Part shown: positions 7,939 to 17,983 of the stretch, in pieces
Position numbering within the stretch: the stretch's first letter is position 1
How the letters are laid out: each line of letters opens with the position of its first letter
Assembly (NCBI GenBank): GCA_944336335.1
Contig: CALVLC010000012.1
Coordinates: 1 to 46,188 of the forward strand
Source of the DNA: an uncultured Bacilli bacterium
Lineage (GTDB): Bacteria; Bacillota_I; Bacilli_A; RFN20; CAG-826
Reading direction: 5' to 3'
Length of the DNA stretch: 46,188 nucleotides
Translations under genes and position numbers: made by a program
Notes under the pieces: model-generated
Seen by the model: only the letters and a program-made list of their open reading frames with translations
Database searches by the model: none
Told to the model about the DNA's origin: nothing

Positions 7939-9684
7939 ATGGAAGTAAAAATTAAAAACTTAGTTAAGATCTTCTCAGGAAAAAAAGGTGCAAAGACAGT
8001 CGCTGTCAATAACATGAACTTTGATATTCCTGATGGAAAATTATGCGGATTACTTGGACCTTCAGGTTGCGGTAAATCAACTACACTTTACATGATTGCT
8101 GGTTTACACAATGTAACTGAAGGAAGAATTTATTTTGGTGACGAAGATGTTACTAATCTTCCTGCTGAAAATAGAGGAATCGGATTAGTTTTCCAAAACT
8201 ATGCTCTTTACCCTCATTTTAACGTTAGACAAAACATTATGTTCCCACTTGATAACGTTAGACCTAAATTAACATATGATGAAAAGTGCGCGATTGTTTT
8301 AGAAAACGCTAAAATTGTCCATATTGAAAAACTTTTAGATAGAAAACCAAAAGAATTGTCTGGTGGTCAACAACAACGTGTTGCTATTGCTAGAGCTCTT
8401 GCAAAAAGACCACGTGTTTTACTTCTTGATGAACCTTTATCAAACTTAGACGCTCGTTTAAGACTTCAAACTAGAGAAGAAATTAAACGTATTCAAAAAG
8501 AAACTGGAATTACAACAGTGTTCGTTACTCACGACCAAGAAGAAGCTATGTCAATTAGCGATTTCATCGTTGTTATGAGAGATGGTATTGTTCAACAAAA
8601 AGATCAACCTCAAAGAGTTTATGATGAACCAGCTAATTTATTCGTAGCTAAGTTCCTTGGAACACCTGCAATTAATGTTTTCCAAGGTGAAATCAAAAAT
8701 GGCGTTTTATATATCGCCGGAAACAAACTTTCTGAAAATCCAGAATTAAAACATGTTCATATTGAAGAATTAACATGTCCTCATTGTGGAGCAATTGTCC
8801 CTCACAATGCTAAATATTGTAATGTTTGTGGCGCCAATATTAGAGAAGGCGAAAACTTAATTAAGAAAAAGACAACTGATAAAGAAACACAACAAATTTA
8901 CAATTTACATAAATCACTTACTGTTAACAAAACCGGCGATAAAGCAATTGATAAATTATTAGTTAAATTTAAGAAAACATTTACTAAATTTGATTCAGAT
9001 GAAATCATCGCTAAATATAATGAATTAGTTTCAACAATTGACAGCGAAAAAGCATTAGCTCATGCTCAAGGTGAAGTAGTAAAAGCTAGAGCCCTTGAAT
9101 TTGTTAAAAACGTTGAAGCTAAAAACGAAAGCGTTAAAGCTGTTATTGAAAACGCAATTGGTGAAATCAAAAATTGTGAAAATGCTTATTCTAAAGAAGG
9201 CCAAGTTAAAGTTAACGCCTTAGTTAGAAAGATTAACAACGCAAATGTTGTTTATGATATTGCTCAAAAAGTAGATTCTTTATATAAAGAAACAGATTGG
9301 GAAGCAACAAGAAATATTAAAAAGACTCAAGAAGACATTATGTATCAAATTAATGATATTGAAAGTCCTGAATCTAAAGAAATGGTTGAAAAAATCATTA
9401 ATGGTCTTGAAAAGAGACTTAATCCTGAAAGAACATGTCAAATCGGTATTCGACCAGAAGCCTTTAGACTTGTTGAAAATGGTCCGATCAAAGTAAAAGT
9501 TGAAAACATTGAACACATCGGTAGAGATATCTCAGTTATTGGTGATGTTGTTGGTTTAGAAGAAGGCCACGTCAAGATTATTATTTCAAATGAATTAATC
9601 AAAGACTGTGAAGGAAAAGAATTCTTATACTTCGAACCAAAACGTATCTATGTTTTCGAAGATACTGGTGAAAGAATTTTATAA
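7939..9684 (+). CDS. MalK/UgpC-like ABC ATPase with zinc ribbon and helical insertion
   Basis: A 581-residue transporter ATPase. The nucleotide-binding domain is canonical: GPSGCGKST, FQNYALYPH, LSGGQQQR at residues 140-147, LLLDEPLSNLDARLR and FVTHDQEEA. The C-terminal regulatory domain is split. After FLGTPAINVFQGEIK comes an insertion of about 225 residues (about 274-500), then the TOBE part resumes with GIRPEAFRL at 503. The insertion begins with a zinc ribbon (Cys280, Cys283, Cys294, Cys297) and continues with about 180 charged, mostly helical residues. Typical MalK is about 370 residues; as I recall, the mycoplasma homologue MG187 is also about 585. It is the first gene of the operon and should energise the two permeases that follow. 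Confidence 0.9.
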   Translation: MEVKIKNLVKIFSGKKGAKTVAVNNMNFDIPDGKLCGLLGPSGCGKSTTLYMIAGLHNVTEGRIYFGDEDVTNLPAENRGIGLVFQNYALYPHFNVRQNIMFPLDNVRPKLTYDEKCAIVLENAKIVHIEKLLDRKPKELSGGQQQRVAIARALAKRPRVLLLDEPLSNLDARLRLQTREEIKRIQKETGITTVFVTHDQEEAMSISDFIVVMRDGIVQQKDQPQRVYDEPANLFVAKFLGTPAINVFQGEIKNGVLYIAGNKLSENPELKHVHIEELTCPHCGAIVPHNAKYCNVCGANIREGENLIKKKTTDKETQQIYNLHKSLTVNKTGDKAIDKLLVKFKKTFTKFDSDEIIAKYNELVSTIDSEKALAHAQGEVVKARALEFVKNVEAKNESVKAVIENAIGEIKNCENAYSKEGQVKVNALVRKINNANVVYDIAQKVDSLYKETDWEATRNIKKTQEDIMYQINDIESPESKEMVEKIINGLEKRLNPERTCQIGIRPEAFRLVENGPIKVKVENIEHIGRDISVIGDVVGLEEGHVKIIISNELIKDCEGKEFLYFEPKRIYVFEDTGERIL

Positions 9685-9705
9685 TATCGAACATTTGGTG
9701 AAATT

Positions 9706-11001
9706 ATGTTTAATAAGAAACAAAGTCCACAAAACGAAAATAACGAAAACTTACAAACAAATAGTTCAGGAAACAAATTTGTTGATTCTTTAAAATCAGC
9801 TTTTTCCAAAACTAAAACTGTTTGTAATAATACTTATCTTCGTTTAAGACATAGAGGACACGAAGAAAGTTATTACTATAACGCTGATGGAACAGCTAAA
9901 TATGACATCAATAGAACTTTAGAAACTAAAAAGAGAAAGTTCCAAATGAATCAAAACCTTTTGGCCTTTTTAGTTTTAATTCCAGCATTCATATTTATTA
10001 TCTTGTTCATGCTTTATCCAATTCTTAACTCATTTATTATCGCATTTACTGAAGATTTTACTTGGGTTGATGGTAGTGGATCGTTTGCTATTTCAAATAT
10101 TATTAATGGAAATAGTGGTCACTGGGAAGACATGTCAGCCGTTGGTGGCGAAGGCATGGTTTGGGTTGAAGGGAAATATCCTACATCGTTTGGACTTGGA
10201 AACTTCCTCTATTTATTCCAAAATACTTCCTATTCAATTAATTTATTCGGTCAAACAATTGGAACTTCCTTATTTATTAAGAGTTTATGGAATACATTCG
10301 AACTTGTTATTATTGAAGTCCCTTTAACAATTATTGTTTCTTTATTAATTGCTTATTTTATTCATAAAGTTAAATTTTTACGTGGATTTTTCCAAATTAT
10401 ATTTTTCTTACCTTATGTTACAAATACCATCGCTTTAGGTATGGTTTTTAACTTACTCTTTGGATCTAATACAAGTGGAGCAATTGGTGGAGGACTTGTT
10501 AATACCTTGTTTGGTTCTAATCAACAATGGATTTCATCTGGTGCACCACGTTGGGCACAAGGTGTTGTTATTGTTACATATGCATTATGGGATGGCTTAG
10601 CATTTAAGATTCTTGTTTTCTTAAGTGGCTTATCAACAATTGATAAACAATATTATGACGCGGCAAGAATTGATGGCGCAAACGCTTCAACTATCTTTAG
10701 AAGAATCACTGTCCCATTACTTTCGCCTCAAATCCTTTACATCACTATTACATCATTTATTGGTGCATTTAAGATGTATACAGGCGTTAGAGCTGTCTAT
10801 CAATCACAATCAACATATTTCTTTGGTGGTGCTCAAGGTGTTGAATGGATTACAGTCGTTGGTTATTTATATCGTGATATGAAAGAAATTAATCCTTTAA
10901 ACCCAGGTTATGCTGCGGCTGGAAGTATTATTCTTTTAATTATTATTCTTATTATTACAGCTGCTCAATTTGCAGTTAGTAAGAAGAGAGTTCACTATTA
11001 A
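9706..11001 (+). CDS. CUT1-type ABC permease, MalF-like
   Basis: A 431-residue permease with about 85 cytoplasmic N-terminal residues, TM1 near 88-112, an outside loop of about 60 residues, then several more membrane segments. The EAA motif that docks onto the ATPase is YYDAARIDGANASTIFRRITVP. The start ATG follows GGTGAAA. It lies 21 bases after the ATPase gene and 14 before its partner permease. In the proposed system it forms half of the membrane channel for imported nucleosides, bases or sugars; the substrate is inferred only from neighbours. Confidence 0.9.
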   Translation: MFNKKQSPQNENNENLQTNSSGNKFVDSLKSAFSKTKTVCNNTYLRLRHRGHEESYYYNADGTAKYDINRTLETKKRKFQMNQNLLAFLVLIPAFIFIILFMLYPILNSFIIAFTEDFTWVDGSGSFAISNIINGNSGHWEDMSAVGGEGMVWVEGKYPTSFGLGNFLYLFQNTSYSINLFGQTIGTSLFIKSLWNTFELVIIEVPLTIIVSLLIAYFIHKVKFLRGFFQIIFFLPYVTNTIALGMVFNLLFGSNTSGAIGGGLVNTLFGSNQQWISSGAPRWAQGVVIVTYALWDGLAFKILVFLSGLSTIDKQYYDAARIDGANASTIFRRITVPLLSPQILYITITSFIGAFKMYTGVRAVYQSQSTYFFGGAQGVEWITVVGYLYRDMKEINPLNPGYAAAGSIILLIIILIITAAQFAVSKKRVHY

Positions 11002-11015
11002 GGAGATGATAATTT

Positions 11016-12065
11016 ATGGCAAAAAAAGCTATTAAAACTGAAGAAGAATTATTACCTTATCTTGATAGTGCTAAGCAAAAACTTTTAGAAGCTTCTCAAA
11101 AGAAAATTAGTTATATCAAAGAAGATGAATATGGTGTAACTTCAAAACAAAAAGTTTTAACAAAAACAATCGTTACTCAAACTTTAATGTATATCTTCTT
11201 AATTATTTTTGCTTTATTTATTCTTATTCCATTTATCTTCATGATTTCAACTTCGTTTGTTTCAGACGCCACATTTGATACAAATTTAACAAATGGAAAA
11301 ATTACTTTATTACCTATTCCTTTTACTTTCCAAAATTATGTTGACGTTTTTGCCCCAACATATATTGATAATTTAGGAAATCTTCAAGAAAAAACATCGT
11401 TCTGGGTTTATTTCTTTAATACTTTTATTTCAGCATTTGGATCAATGATTGTTACAGTAGTAACTAGTGTTCTTGCTGCCTTTGCTTTTGCTAGATTAAA
11501 CTTCAAAGGTAAAAACGCTTTATTCTTACTCATCCTTGCAACCATGATGATTCCTGGTGAAATGATGATTATTACAAACTATGCTTTAACAAAAGAATTA
11601 GGTTGGGAAAATACATTCTATGCCTTGATACTTGTTCATGGTGTTAGTGTCTTCTATATTTTCTATTTAAGACAGACTTTCCAACAAATTCCTAATGAAT
11701 TATATCTAGCAGCAAAAGTTGATGGATATGGTGATTTCAAATACTTACTTAGAGTTATGATTCCAATTGGTATGCCTACCATTGTTACAATTATTATTCT
11801 TTCACTTATGGGTGGATGGAACTCCTATATGTGGCCAACTCTTGTTGCAAATGGTAAAACATTAAATGACCCAATCTTTGGAACAGGTTATGATATTCGT
11901 CTTGTTTCAAACGGCTTAATGTCAATATTCCAATCAGAATTCTCAGATAACCAACCAGGTAAAATGGCTGGTTCTGTCGTTACAACCTTACCACTTTTCG
12001 TAATCTTTATTATTTTCCATAAGTACATTATGAAAGGTGTATCAAGGAGTGGTATTAAAGGCTAA
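11016..12065 (+). CDS. CUT1-type ABC permease, MalG-like
   Basis: A 349-residue permease. After about 50 soluble residues there are six predicted membrane segments, with the EAA docking motif LYLAAKVDGYGDFKYLLRVMIP between later helices and a C-terminal GVSRSGIKG. AAGGAGATGAT precedes the start. It pairs with the MalF-like permease. The outside loop after TM1 (about 75 residues) is longer than in most MalG-type proteins. Confidence 0.9.
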   Translation: MAKKAIKTEEELLPYLDSAKQKLLEASQKKISYIKEDEYGVTSKQKVLTKTIVTQTLMYIFLIIFALFILIPFIFMISTSFVSDATFDTNLTNGKITLLPIPFTFQNYVDVFAPTYIDNLGNLQEKTSFWVYFFNTFISAFGSMIVTVVTSVLAAFAFARLNFKGKNALFLLILATMMIPGEMMIITNYALTKELGWENTFYALILVHGVSVFYIFYLRQTFQQIPNELYLAAKVDGYGDFKYLLRVMIPIGMPTIVTIIILSLMGGWNSYMWPTLVANGKTLNDPIFGTGYDIRLVSNGLMSIFQSEFSDNQPGKMAGSVVTTLPLFVIFIIFHKYIMKGVSRSGIKG

Positions 12066-12066
12066 T

Positions 12067-12080
12067 CTTGCTCTTGCAAG
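12067..12080 (+). promoter_or_regulatory. Small hairpin between permease and binding-protein genes
   Basis: CTTGC and GCAAG pair around TCTT, then an AT-rich run follows. It is too weak for a full terminator. It may protect or process the mRNA so the binding protein is made in excess. The next gene has a very strong AGGAGG ribosome binding site (12105-12110). Confidence 0.4.
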
Positions 12081-12116
12081 TTTAGATATATTTATTTGTT
12101 CAGTAGGAGGATTTTT

Positions 12117-13637
12117 ATGAACAAAAGAATGAAGTTATTAATGATCCCAGCAGTCGCTTTAACTTTAAGTAGCTGTGGCGGAGAAACTGGTTCCGGAGTT
12201 ACTCTTAACATGTGGACTGGTTTTGGCCAATCTATGACAACTCAACTTGAAACAATTTTAGAAACGTATAGTTCTGAAAAAGGAGTTAATGTTGTTCATA
12301 CTGGTCAAGGTGGTTACGATAACTTATTAGCAAATATTGTTGGATCTGTTTCAACTAGTACATATCCAAATCTTGCTGTTGCTTATCCAGACCATATGGC
12401 TCAATATCAAGAAAGCGGAATTTTATTTAATCTTGATACCTATATTAAGCAAGATAATATTGATTTAAGTAAGTATTATCAAAACTATTTGAAAGAATGC
12501 CAAGAAATTGTTGAAGGTTCCACAATGGGTCTTCCATTTAATAAATCGACTGAAGTTTTAACAACCAACCAAACATTTGTTGATTTATTAATTAAAATGA
12601 CAGAAAACGAAACAGGTGAAAATAAAATTACAGCTGTTCCAACAACATGGCAAGAAGTAGAAACTTTCGGTAAAGCTGCTTTAAGAATTTTGGATCAAAA
12701 ACAAGCTTGGAATAAGGTTATTGGTGCAGACGGAAACGCTTATGCAAACCAAAAAGAAGCTGCCGATGCTGGTACTGAAGTTGTAATTGATTTTTCTCAA
12801 GTTGATAAAGCTTCATTCAGAGTTTTATCATACGATTCACAAGCTAACTTCTTCATTACAGCAGTTAGACAATGGGGCGGAACATATACAAGCGTTGAAA
12901 AATTACCAAATGGTAAAATGCAAGGTTATATGGAATATAAATCCGATGAAACTATTGAAATGTTTGAATTCTTCTATGAGTTATTTAATGATCAAATAAT
13001 AGGTATTCCATCTGACTTCAACGAATCAAGTTATACTTCTAACCCATTTAAAGCATACAAAACAATTTTCACAATCGGATCAAGCGCTGGTGTTAGTAAC
13101 TGTGTCCCTGAAAATAACAAATTCGACATTACAATCAACCCAATTCCTTACAATGCAGAAAAACCAGAATGTAAATATGTTATTTCACAAGGCACTAATC
13201 TTGTTATGTTTAAAAATACAAATGCTGAATCAAGAAGCGAGACTTGGAACTTATTAAAAACATTATCATATGATCCAGAAACAAATGCTGATTTTGCTCG
13301 TGCTACTGGATATATCCCTGTCACTCAAGAAGCATATAATTCAACTTCTTATCAAAATTATTTAAACGATACAACATTGGATGGTACACAAAAAACCATG
13401 AGAGATGCTATTAAAACTAATTTTGATGTATATCTTGGTGAAGGAACCAATTGGATTCAATTCGTAGATCCTGGTTTTGTTGGCTCAAGTTCAATTAGAG
13501 CTAATGCCGGCACAATCATGACTATGGTTAGAGACGCTGCACCTGCAAACTTTGAAGAGGATCCAAATTATTGGAATACTCAACTTGAAAAATGGTATAA
13601 CTTGAATCCAAACAATATCAGACCAAGTGCTAAATAA
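12117..13637 (+). CDS. CUT1-type extracellular solute-binding lipoprotein
   Basis: A 506-residue lipoprotein. The signal peptide ends in the lipobox LSSC, so Cys21 would be lipid-anchored. The mature part reads as a family 1 solute-binding protein (LNMWTGFGQ near the start, then a two-lobe periplasmic-binding fold). I start at ATG 12117, 6 bases after a perfect AGGAGG; the upstream TTG frame is not needed. It delivers ligand to the two permeases encoded just upstream. CUT1 binding proteins usually take oligosaccharides or polyols, but the nuclease and nucleotidase genes that follow suggest a nucleic acid breakdown product; this is inference. Confidence 0.88.
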   Translation: MNKRMKLLMIPAVALTLSSCGGETGSGVTLNMWTGFGQSMTTQLETILETYSSEKGVNVVHTGQGGYDNLLANIVGSVSTSTYPNLAVAYPDHMAQYQESGILFNLDTYIKQDNIDLSKYYQNYLKECQEIVEGSTMGLPFNKSTEVLTTNQTFVDLLIKMTENETGENKITAVPTTWQEVETFGKAALRILDQKQAWNKVIGADGNAYANQKEAADAGTEVVIDFSQVDKASFRVLSYDSQANFFITAVRQWGGTYTSVEKLPNGKMQGYMEYKSDETIEMFEFFYELFNDQIIGIPSDFNESSYTSNPFKAYKTIFTIGSSAGVSNCVPENNKFDITINPIPYNAEKPECKYVISQGTNLVMFKNTNAESRSETWNLLKTLSYDPETNADFARATGYIPVTQEAYNSTSYQNYLNDTTLDGTQKTMRDAIKTNFDVYLGEGTNWIQFVDPGFVGSSSIRANAGTIMTMVRDAAPANFEEDPNYWNTQLEKWYNLNPNNIRPSAK

Positions 13638-13653
13638 ATAGAAAAGGTGTTTC

Positions 13654-15084
13654 ATGAATTTTAAAAAGAAAATTATAATACCATTGTTATTTTCATCTAT
13701 TACATGTAGTGCATTTTTAACTGCATGTAATAATGAAACACCAAACAATGTAGTTTGCGGAGATGATGTTGAAGTCGCAACACCTGTAACTGATTCTTTT
13801 AAATTAGACATTGATTATTCAAAACCTAATTTTGTTTCAGGAATGTCGGGTGTTGTTGCTACAACAGCAACTCCATCTATGTATACTGACGGAGATACAG
13901 TTAGTTTTAATGTAGCAGAAAAAACTGAATTTCCTATTAGAGTTAGATTTTTAGGGGTTAATACACCAGAATCAACTGGTGCAATTCAACCTTGGGGAAT
14001 TAAAGCAAGCCATTTTACAAAATCTAAGTTAAGAGCTGCTAGTGAAGTTGTTTTAGTCAATGATATTACTCAATATGGTAAGCACGATAACACAAGCAGT
14101 CAAAGATCACTTGCTTTTGTATGGTATAGAACTAGCGAGAGTGAAGATTTTAGATGTTTAAATCTCGAACTTGTTGAACAAGGTTATTCGACAAACCAAT
14201 TAGCACAATATTCACAAAATCTTCCTACTTATTATGATGCCTTTAAACAAGCTGGAGACAATGCTAAAGCCGCTGGTTTAAGAGTAAATGGACAAAATGA
14301 TTGTGATTTTGATAGTAGCGGTGAAGTTGTTGAGACAACCATTGCTAATGCGAAAGAAAATTTTGATACATTAGGTGTTATTGACGATACTGCAAATAGT
14401 GGTAAAAAATTAAGAATTACTGCTCAAGTCATTGCAAAGAGCGGCTATAACTTTTATTGTAGAGATCTTTTCCAAGCAGATGATGATATTGTCAAATCAT
14501 CAATCTATGCTTTCACCCAATATAAATCTATTAGTTTAGAGATTGGTGATGTAATTCAGTTCTATTGTAAAATTACTAAGTATTTTGGCAATTACCAATT
14601 AACTGATGTTGAAACTAATACTCAAAACGAAGTATATCCATTTAAGTATATCGCTAGATCAAAAGAAGAATGTGAAGCTTTAGGCTATGATTATAATGTT
14701 GAACCATATTTTGTTGAGCCAACTACAATCAAAGAAGAAAGTGACTTAGAACCATACGAAGGTAATCTTTTAAAAATGGTTCTTAAAGTAAGCGATAGAG
14801 AAGATTTTTATCGTGTTAGTCAAACTTCCTCGGGTGATACAGTTTACACAATTTATGTAACTTGTAATGGTCTTCCATTAGAAATCAGACTTCAAAATCA
14901 TTCTTTCTTCTCAAGCGAAAGTACAATTACTTCTGTTTTTGAAGCAGGAAAAACTTATGATGTCACTTGTCTTCTTGACGTATTCCAATACGAGGGAGAA
15001 GAAAGAGGATACCAACTTACAATTCCTAGTTTTAAAGCAAGTCAATATAAAGAATATATAAGTGAACATATTGAAAATAATTAA
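13654..15084 (+). CDS. Staphylococcal-nuclease (SNase) domain lipoprotein
   Basis: A 476-residue lipoprotein (lipobox LTAC). Residues about 75-205 match thermonuclease: DGDT (Ca2+ site), RVRFLGVNTPE with Arg98 and Glu106 at the places of Arg35 and Glu43 of the S. aureus enzyme, and RSLAFVWY with Arg151 as the Arg87 equivalent. Asn103 replaces the usual calcium ligand Asp40, which could change metal preference. The C-terminal half has OB-like beta-rich segments (residues about 240-330 and 360-460). It would cut DNA or RNA at the cell surface. It lies 16 bases after the binding-protein gene. In mycoplasmas, SNase lipoproteins (MG186, Mhp379) sit in the same kind of ABC operon. Confidence 0.85.
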   Translation: MNFKKKIIIPLLFSSITCSAFLTACNNETPNNVVCGDDVEVATPVTDSFKLDIDYSKPNFVSGMSGVVATTATPSMYTDGDTVSFNVAEKTEFPIRVRFLGVNTPESTGAIQPWGIKASHFTKSKLRAASEVVLVNDITQYGKHDNTSSQRSLAFVWYRTSESEDFRCLNLELVEQGYSTNQLAQYSQNLPTYYDAFKQAGDNAKAAGLRVNGQNDCDFDSSGEVVETTIANAKENFDTLGVIDDTANSGKKLRITAQVIAKSGYNFYCRDLFQADDDIVKSSIYAFTQYKSISLEIGDVIQFYCKITKYFGNYQLTDVETNTQNEVYPFKYIARSKEECEALGYDYNVEPYFVEPTTIKEESDLEPYEGNLLKMVLKVSDREDFYRVSQTSSGDTVYTIYVTCNGLPLEIRLQNHSFFSSESTITSVFEAGKTYDVTCLLDVFQYEGEERGYQLTIPSFKASQYKEYISEHIENN

Positions 15085-15098
15085 GGAGAAAAACCAAT

Positions 15099-17957
15099 AT
15101 GAAAAAGAATAAATTTTTAGCTCTCGTATTATCAGCTGGTGTAGTGTTCTCACTCGCTGCATGTGGTGGAGAACAAAATGAAGAACCACCTGCAACCGAA
15201 ACTTGGACTGATAAACAAATTGTTGATGCTGTAATGAACAGCAGTGCTTTAATTACAAGCAATACTGGAACACCAATGAATCCTGTTGAAGATTATGGTG
15301 ACACATATTTAAACGATATTCATTCCGACAATGGAGGATACGTTATTGCTTCTAAGTCTTATAACGTTATCAGCGACGTTGGAAATAGTTATACTGTTCC
15401 TGTAGCATGGGAAATTACATCTAGTGAAAAAGAAAATTTCTTAACAGTTAAAGAAGATGGTGGTAAAAATTTATATACACCTAACTGGGATTTAACCGAA
15501 ACTAATGACCAAGTTAAAGTTGTTTTAAAAGGCACAGCAACTTATAACAATACAACTGCAACAAAAAATTATAATTTAACCTTTATTGATGACCAAGTTG
15601 TTATCGCTATTGAAGACATGAAAGATGCCACTGATGTTACTGTTCAAGGTTATATTACTGCATTCATTGAAGGCGGATTATATAATGATAAAGAAGAATG
15701 GTATCAAGTATTAGTTCAATCTGGGGATTATGCTTTCGCTGTTGCTATGCCATACAAAGATAAATTTGAGGACTATAAAGTAGGTGATGCAGTACAAGTT
15801 ATTGGAACTACAAAGTTCTATAATGGACAAAGACAAGTTAAAAATAGTGCAACTGTTGAAAAATTAAGTGGAGCAGAAGCAAACGCTATCGTAAAACCAA
15901 ACACTTTAAAAGTTGATACAGTTGACGATTTCGATACAACAAAACTTTTAAGTTTAGCTTCAATTGAAGGCGCTAAAGTTGTTAAAGTTGAAAAAATTCC
16001 TTATAAGGATGATGAATATGGACAAGTTCAAGCTGAATTATTATTAAAAGGTAAAACTTTCTATGTTTATGCTGACCACTATAATAAGGATTATGACGAT
16101 AAGAAAGCTTTCTATGATAAACTTGTAGAAATTAGAGATTCTAATGGTGCAAAAACTCTTGATATGAGTGGTGTCTTAAATAATTATAGAAGAGCTTGGG
16201 TTGGAAGCGGAAATTTAGGCGAAGACGAAGTTATGGCTGGAACACCTGCACTTTATCTTACATCCTCTGAAACTGTTACTGTTTCAGATAAAGCCTATCA
16301 AGAGGTTGATGGTATTAATGTTTCTTACAATAACGAAGACTTATTTGTTGGTGAAACTGTTCAACTTGGTGTTACTTTAGCTGGATCTCTTGTAGAAGGC
16401 GGCGCTACTTGGACTTCTTCTGATGAAAAGATCGCTACAGTTGATGAAAACGGACTTGTTACTGGTGTTAGTGCTGGTAAGGTAACAATTACTGCAACAT
16501 CTAAAACAAATGCTGAATTTAGTGCTAGTGTTGAACTTGAATGTAAAGTTCGTGCTGGGCAACCTGAATTTGTAAAAGCTTCAGTCGCTGATGTATTAGC
16601 CGATGATGCTGAAGATGGTAAACAAGCTTATGTTGTCAGAGGAAAAGTTGCAGGATTCGGACAAAAGAAAGATAGCTTAAGTGATGACTCAAAAGATGCA
16701 GGAGTTTACGGAAATTTATATTTAGAAGATCTTGATGATTCGTCTAAAGTTATTCAAGTTTATGGTTTAAATGCTTCATTTAAAGCTTTAAGTTATGATG
16801 CGGCAACCGCAACATATAAATACAGCAATAAGCAAGATTTCCAAAGCAATCCAGATACCGCTGGAATCAAAAAAGGCGACACAATTTCTGTAGTTGCAAT
16901 TAGAGATGAATATAACGGAAACAAACAAATTTCTGCGATTTTAGCTTCAGCAAGAGATGAAAGAAGAACTGCTCAAGAAGCAACTCTTCAAGAAGTAATT
17001 GATAGCACTCCTTTAGGAGAAGATTCAGGTGATACATCTGGGCAATATGTTTTTGAAGTAACAGCTACAATCAAAGGTTGGGGCACAGATGGTAAAGCGA
17101 CTACTGCAGGAGAGTACGGAAACTTACTTGTTACAGACGGAACAAATGATGTCCCTGTTTACGGAATGACAGCACAAACTGGTAAAATTTCTTACAACTA
17201 TAACGGTAGTTCAAAATACTCAATTGGAAATCCAAAAGACTTCTTAACAAATGAAGTTACTAAAGCCTTTAAGGTTGGTGATGAAATAACCTTTGAATGT
17301 GTTAGAAGCGATTTCAAAGGCACCTTACAAATTGCTGCTGATTCTGCTAGATTAGCAGGGCAAGAACCTGGTGGTGAGGATCCAGAACCAGTTGAACCAA
17401 TCAACGCACCTTTTAGCTTAGATTTTACTGCCGAAAATGTTTTAGGTAATAAAACAAGTTATAAGGATTCTGAAACTGTTAAATATAATAATGGCGAAGT
17501 TTATTTATCTAACGGTTGTTATAATAAAGGAGATGGCTGGGTATCTTTAACTATAGGTTCAAAGGACGAGAAGAATTTTACTGGTTTAGTAAAAGATGAA
17601 GTTGCTAAAGCTATTGATAGTACAGTTACAGCCGATACAAATGAAATTACTTATAACGGAGAAACAGCATACATTTCTTCAGTTGATTTCAATTTTGACG
17701 TATTAAACAATAAAGGGTTCTCTTTTAAAATCATTGATGGAAAAGATTTTAACGATAAAAAGAATTTTGTTAAAGCTTTCATATTAGAGTCAACTGATAA
17801 TAGCCAAACCTGGAAAATAGCACAAGAAATCGACGGAACTTCTAATACAGTTACTTATAACAAAGATGAAGCATCAAAAACACGCTATTCTATCGTTTAT
17901 TTGACAAGCAGTAAACAAGGTCGTTTACCAATTGGCCAAGTCAATTGGCTTGCTTAA
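15099..17957 (+). CDS. Multidomain OB-fold/BIG2 surface lipoprotein, probable nucleic acid binder
   Basis: A 952-residue lipoprotein (lipobox LAAC). In order: an N-terminal Ig-like region, an OB-fold of the YhcR/extracellular nuclease type (about 165-260, with VTVQGYITAF and DAVQVIGTTKFYNGQRQV), a second beta domain, a BIG2 domain (about 405-490, with WTSSDEKIATVDENGLVTGV and SAGKVTITATS), and two more OB-like repeats (about 490-610 and 630-755, each with a GxxYGNL(Y/L) strand). The C-terminal 180 residues form another beta-rich domain. No catalytic site is visible. OB-folds of this type occur beside secreted nucleases, so I infer it captures nucleic acid for the neighbouring enzymes. A strong terminator follows. 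Confidence 0.7.
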   Translation: MKKNKFLALVLSAGVVFSLAACGGEQNEEPPATETWTDKQIVDAVMNSSALITSNTGTPMNPVEDYGDTYLNDIHSDNGGYVIASKSYNVISDVGNSYTVPVAWEITSSEKENFLTVKEDGGKNLYTPNWDLTETNDQVKVVLKGTATYNNTTATKNYNLTFIDDQVVIAIEDMKDATDVTVQGYITAFIEGGLYNDKEEWYQVLVQSGDYAFAVAMPYKDKFEDYKVGDAVQVIGTTKFYNGQRQVKNSATVEKLSGAEANAIVKPNTLKVDTVDDFDTTKLLSLASIEGAKVVKVEKIPYKDDEYGQVQAELLLKGKTFYVYADHYNKDYDDKKAFYDKLVEIRDSNGAKTLDMSGVLNNYRRAWVGSGNLGEDEVMAGTPALYLTSSETVTVSDKAYQEVDGINVSYNNEDLFVGETVQLGVTLAGSLVEGGATWTSSDEKIATVDENGLVTGVSAGKVTITATSKTNAEFSASVELECKVRAGQPEFVKASVADVLADDAEDGKQAYVVRGKVAGFGQKKDSLSDDSKDAGVYGNLYLEDLDDSSKVIQVYGLNASFKALSYDAATATYKYSNKQDFQSNPDTAGIKKGDTISVVAIRDEYNGNKQISAILASARDERRTAQEATLQEVIDSTPLGEDSGDTSGQYVFEVTATIKGWGTDGKATTAGEYGNLLVTDGTNDVPVYGMTAQTGKISYNYNGSSKYSIGNPKDFLTNEVTKAFKVGDEITFECVRSDFKGTLQIAADSARLAGQEPGGEDPEPVEPINAPFSLDFTAENVLGNKTSYKDSETVKYNNGEVYLSNGCYNKGDGWVSLTIGSKDEKNFTGLVKDEVAKAIDSTVTADTNEITYNGETAYISSVDFNFDVLNNKGFSFKIIDGKDFNDKKNFVKAFILESTDNSQTWKIAQEIDGTSNTVTYNKDEASKTRYSIVYLTSSKQGRLPIGQVNWLA

Positions 17958-17983
17958 TTAAGTTTAATTAAATTTTATCTCTT

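Noticed and set aside
15032-15262. Minus-strand frames opposite the lipoprotein genes
   Set aside because: They are shadows of the strong plus-strand genes, with no ribosome sites or family features.
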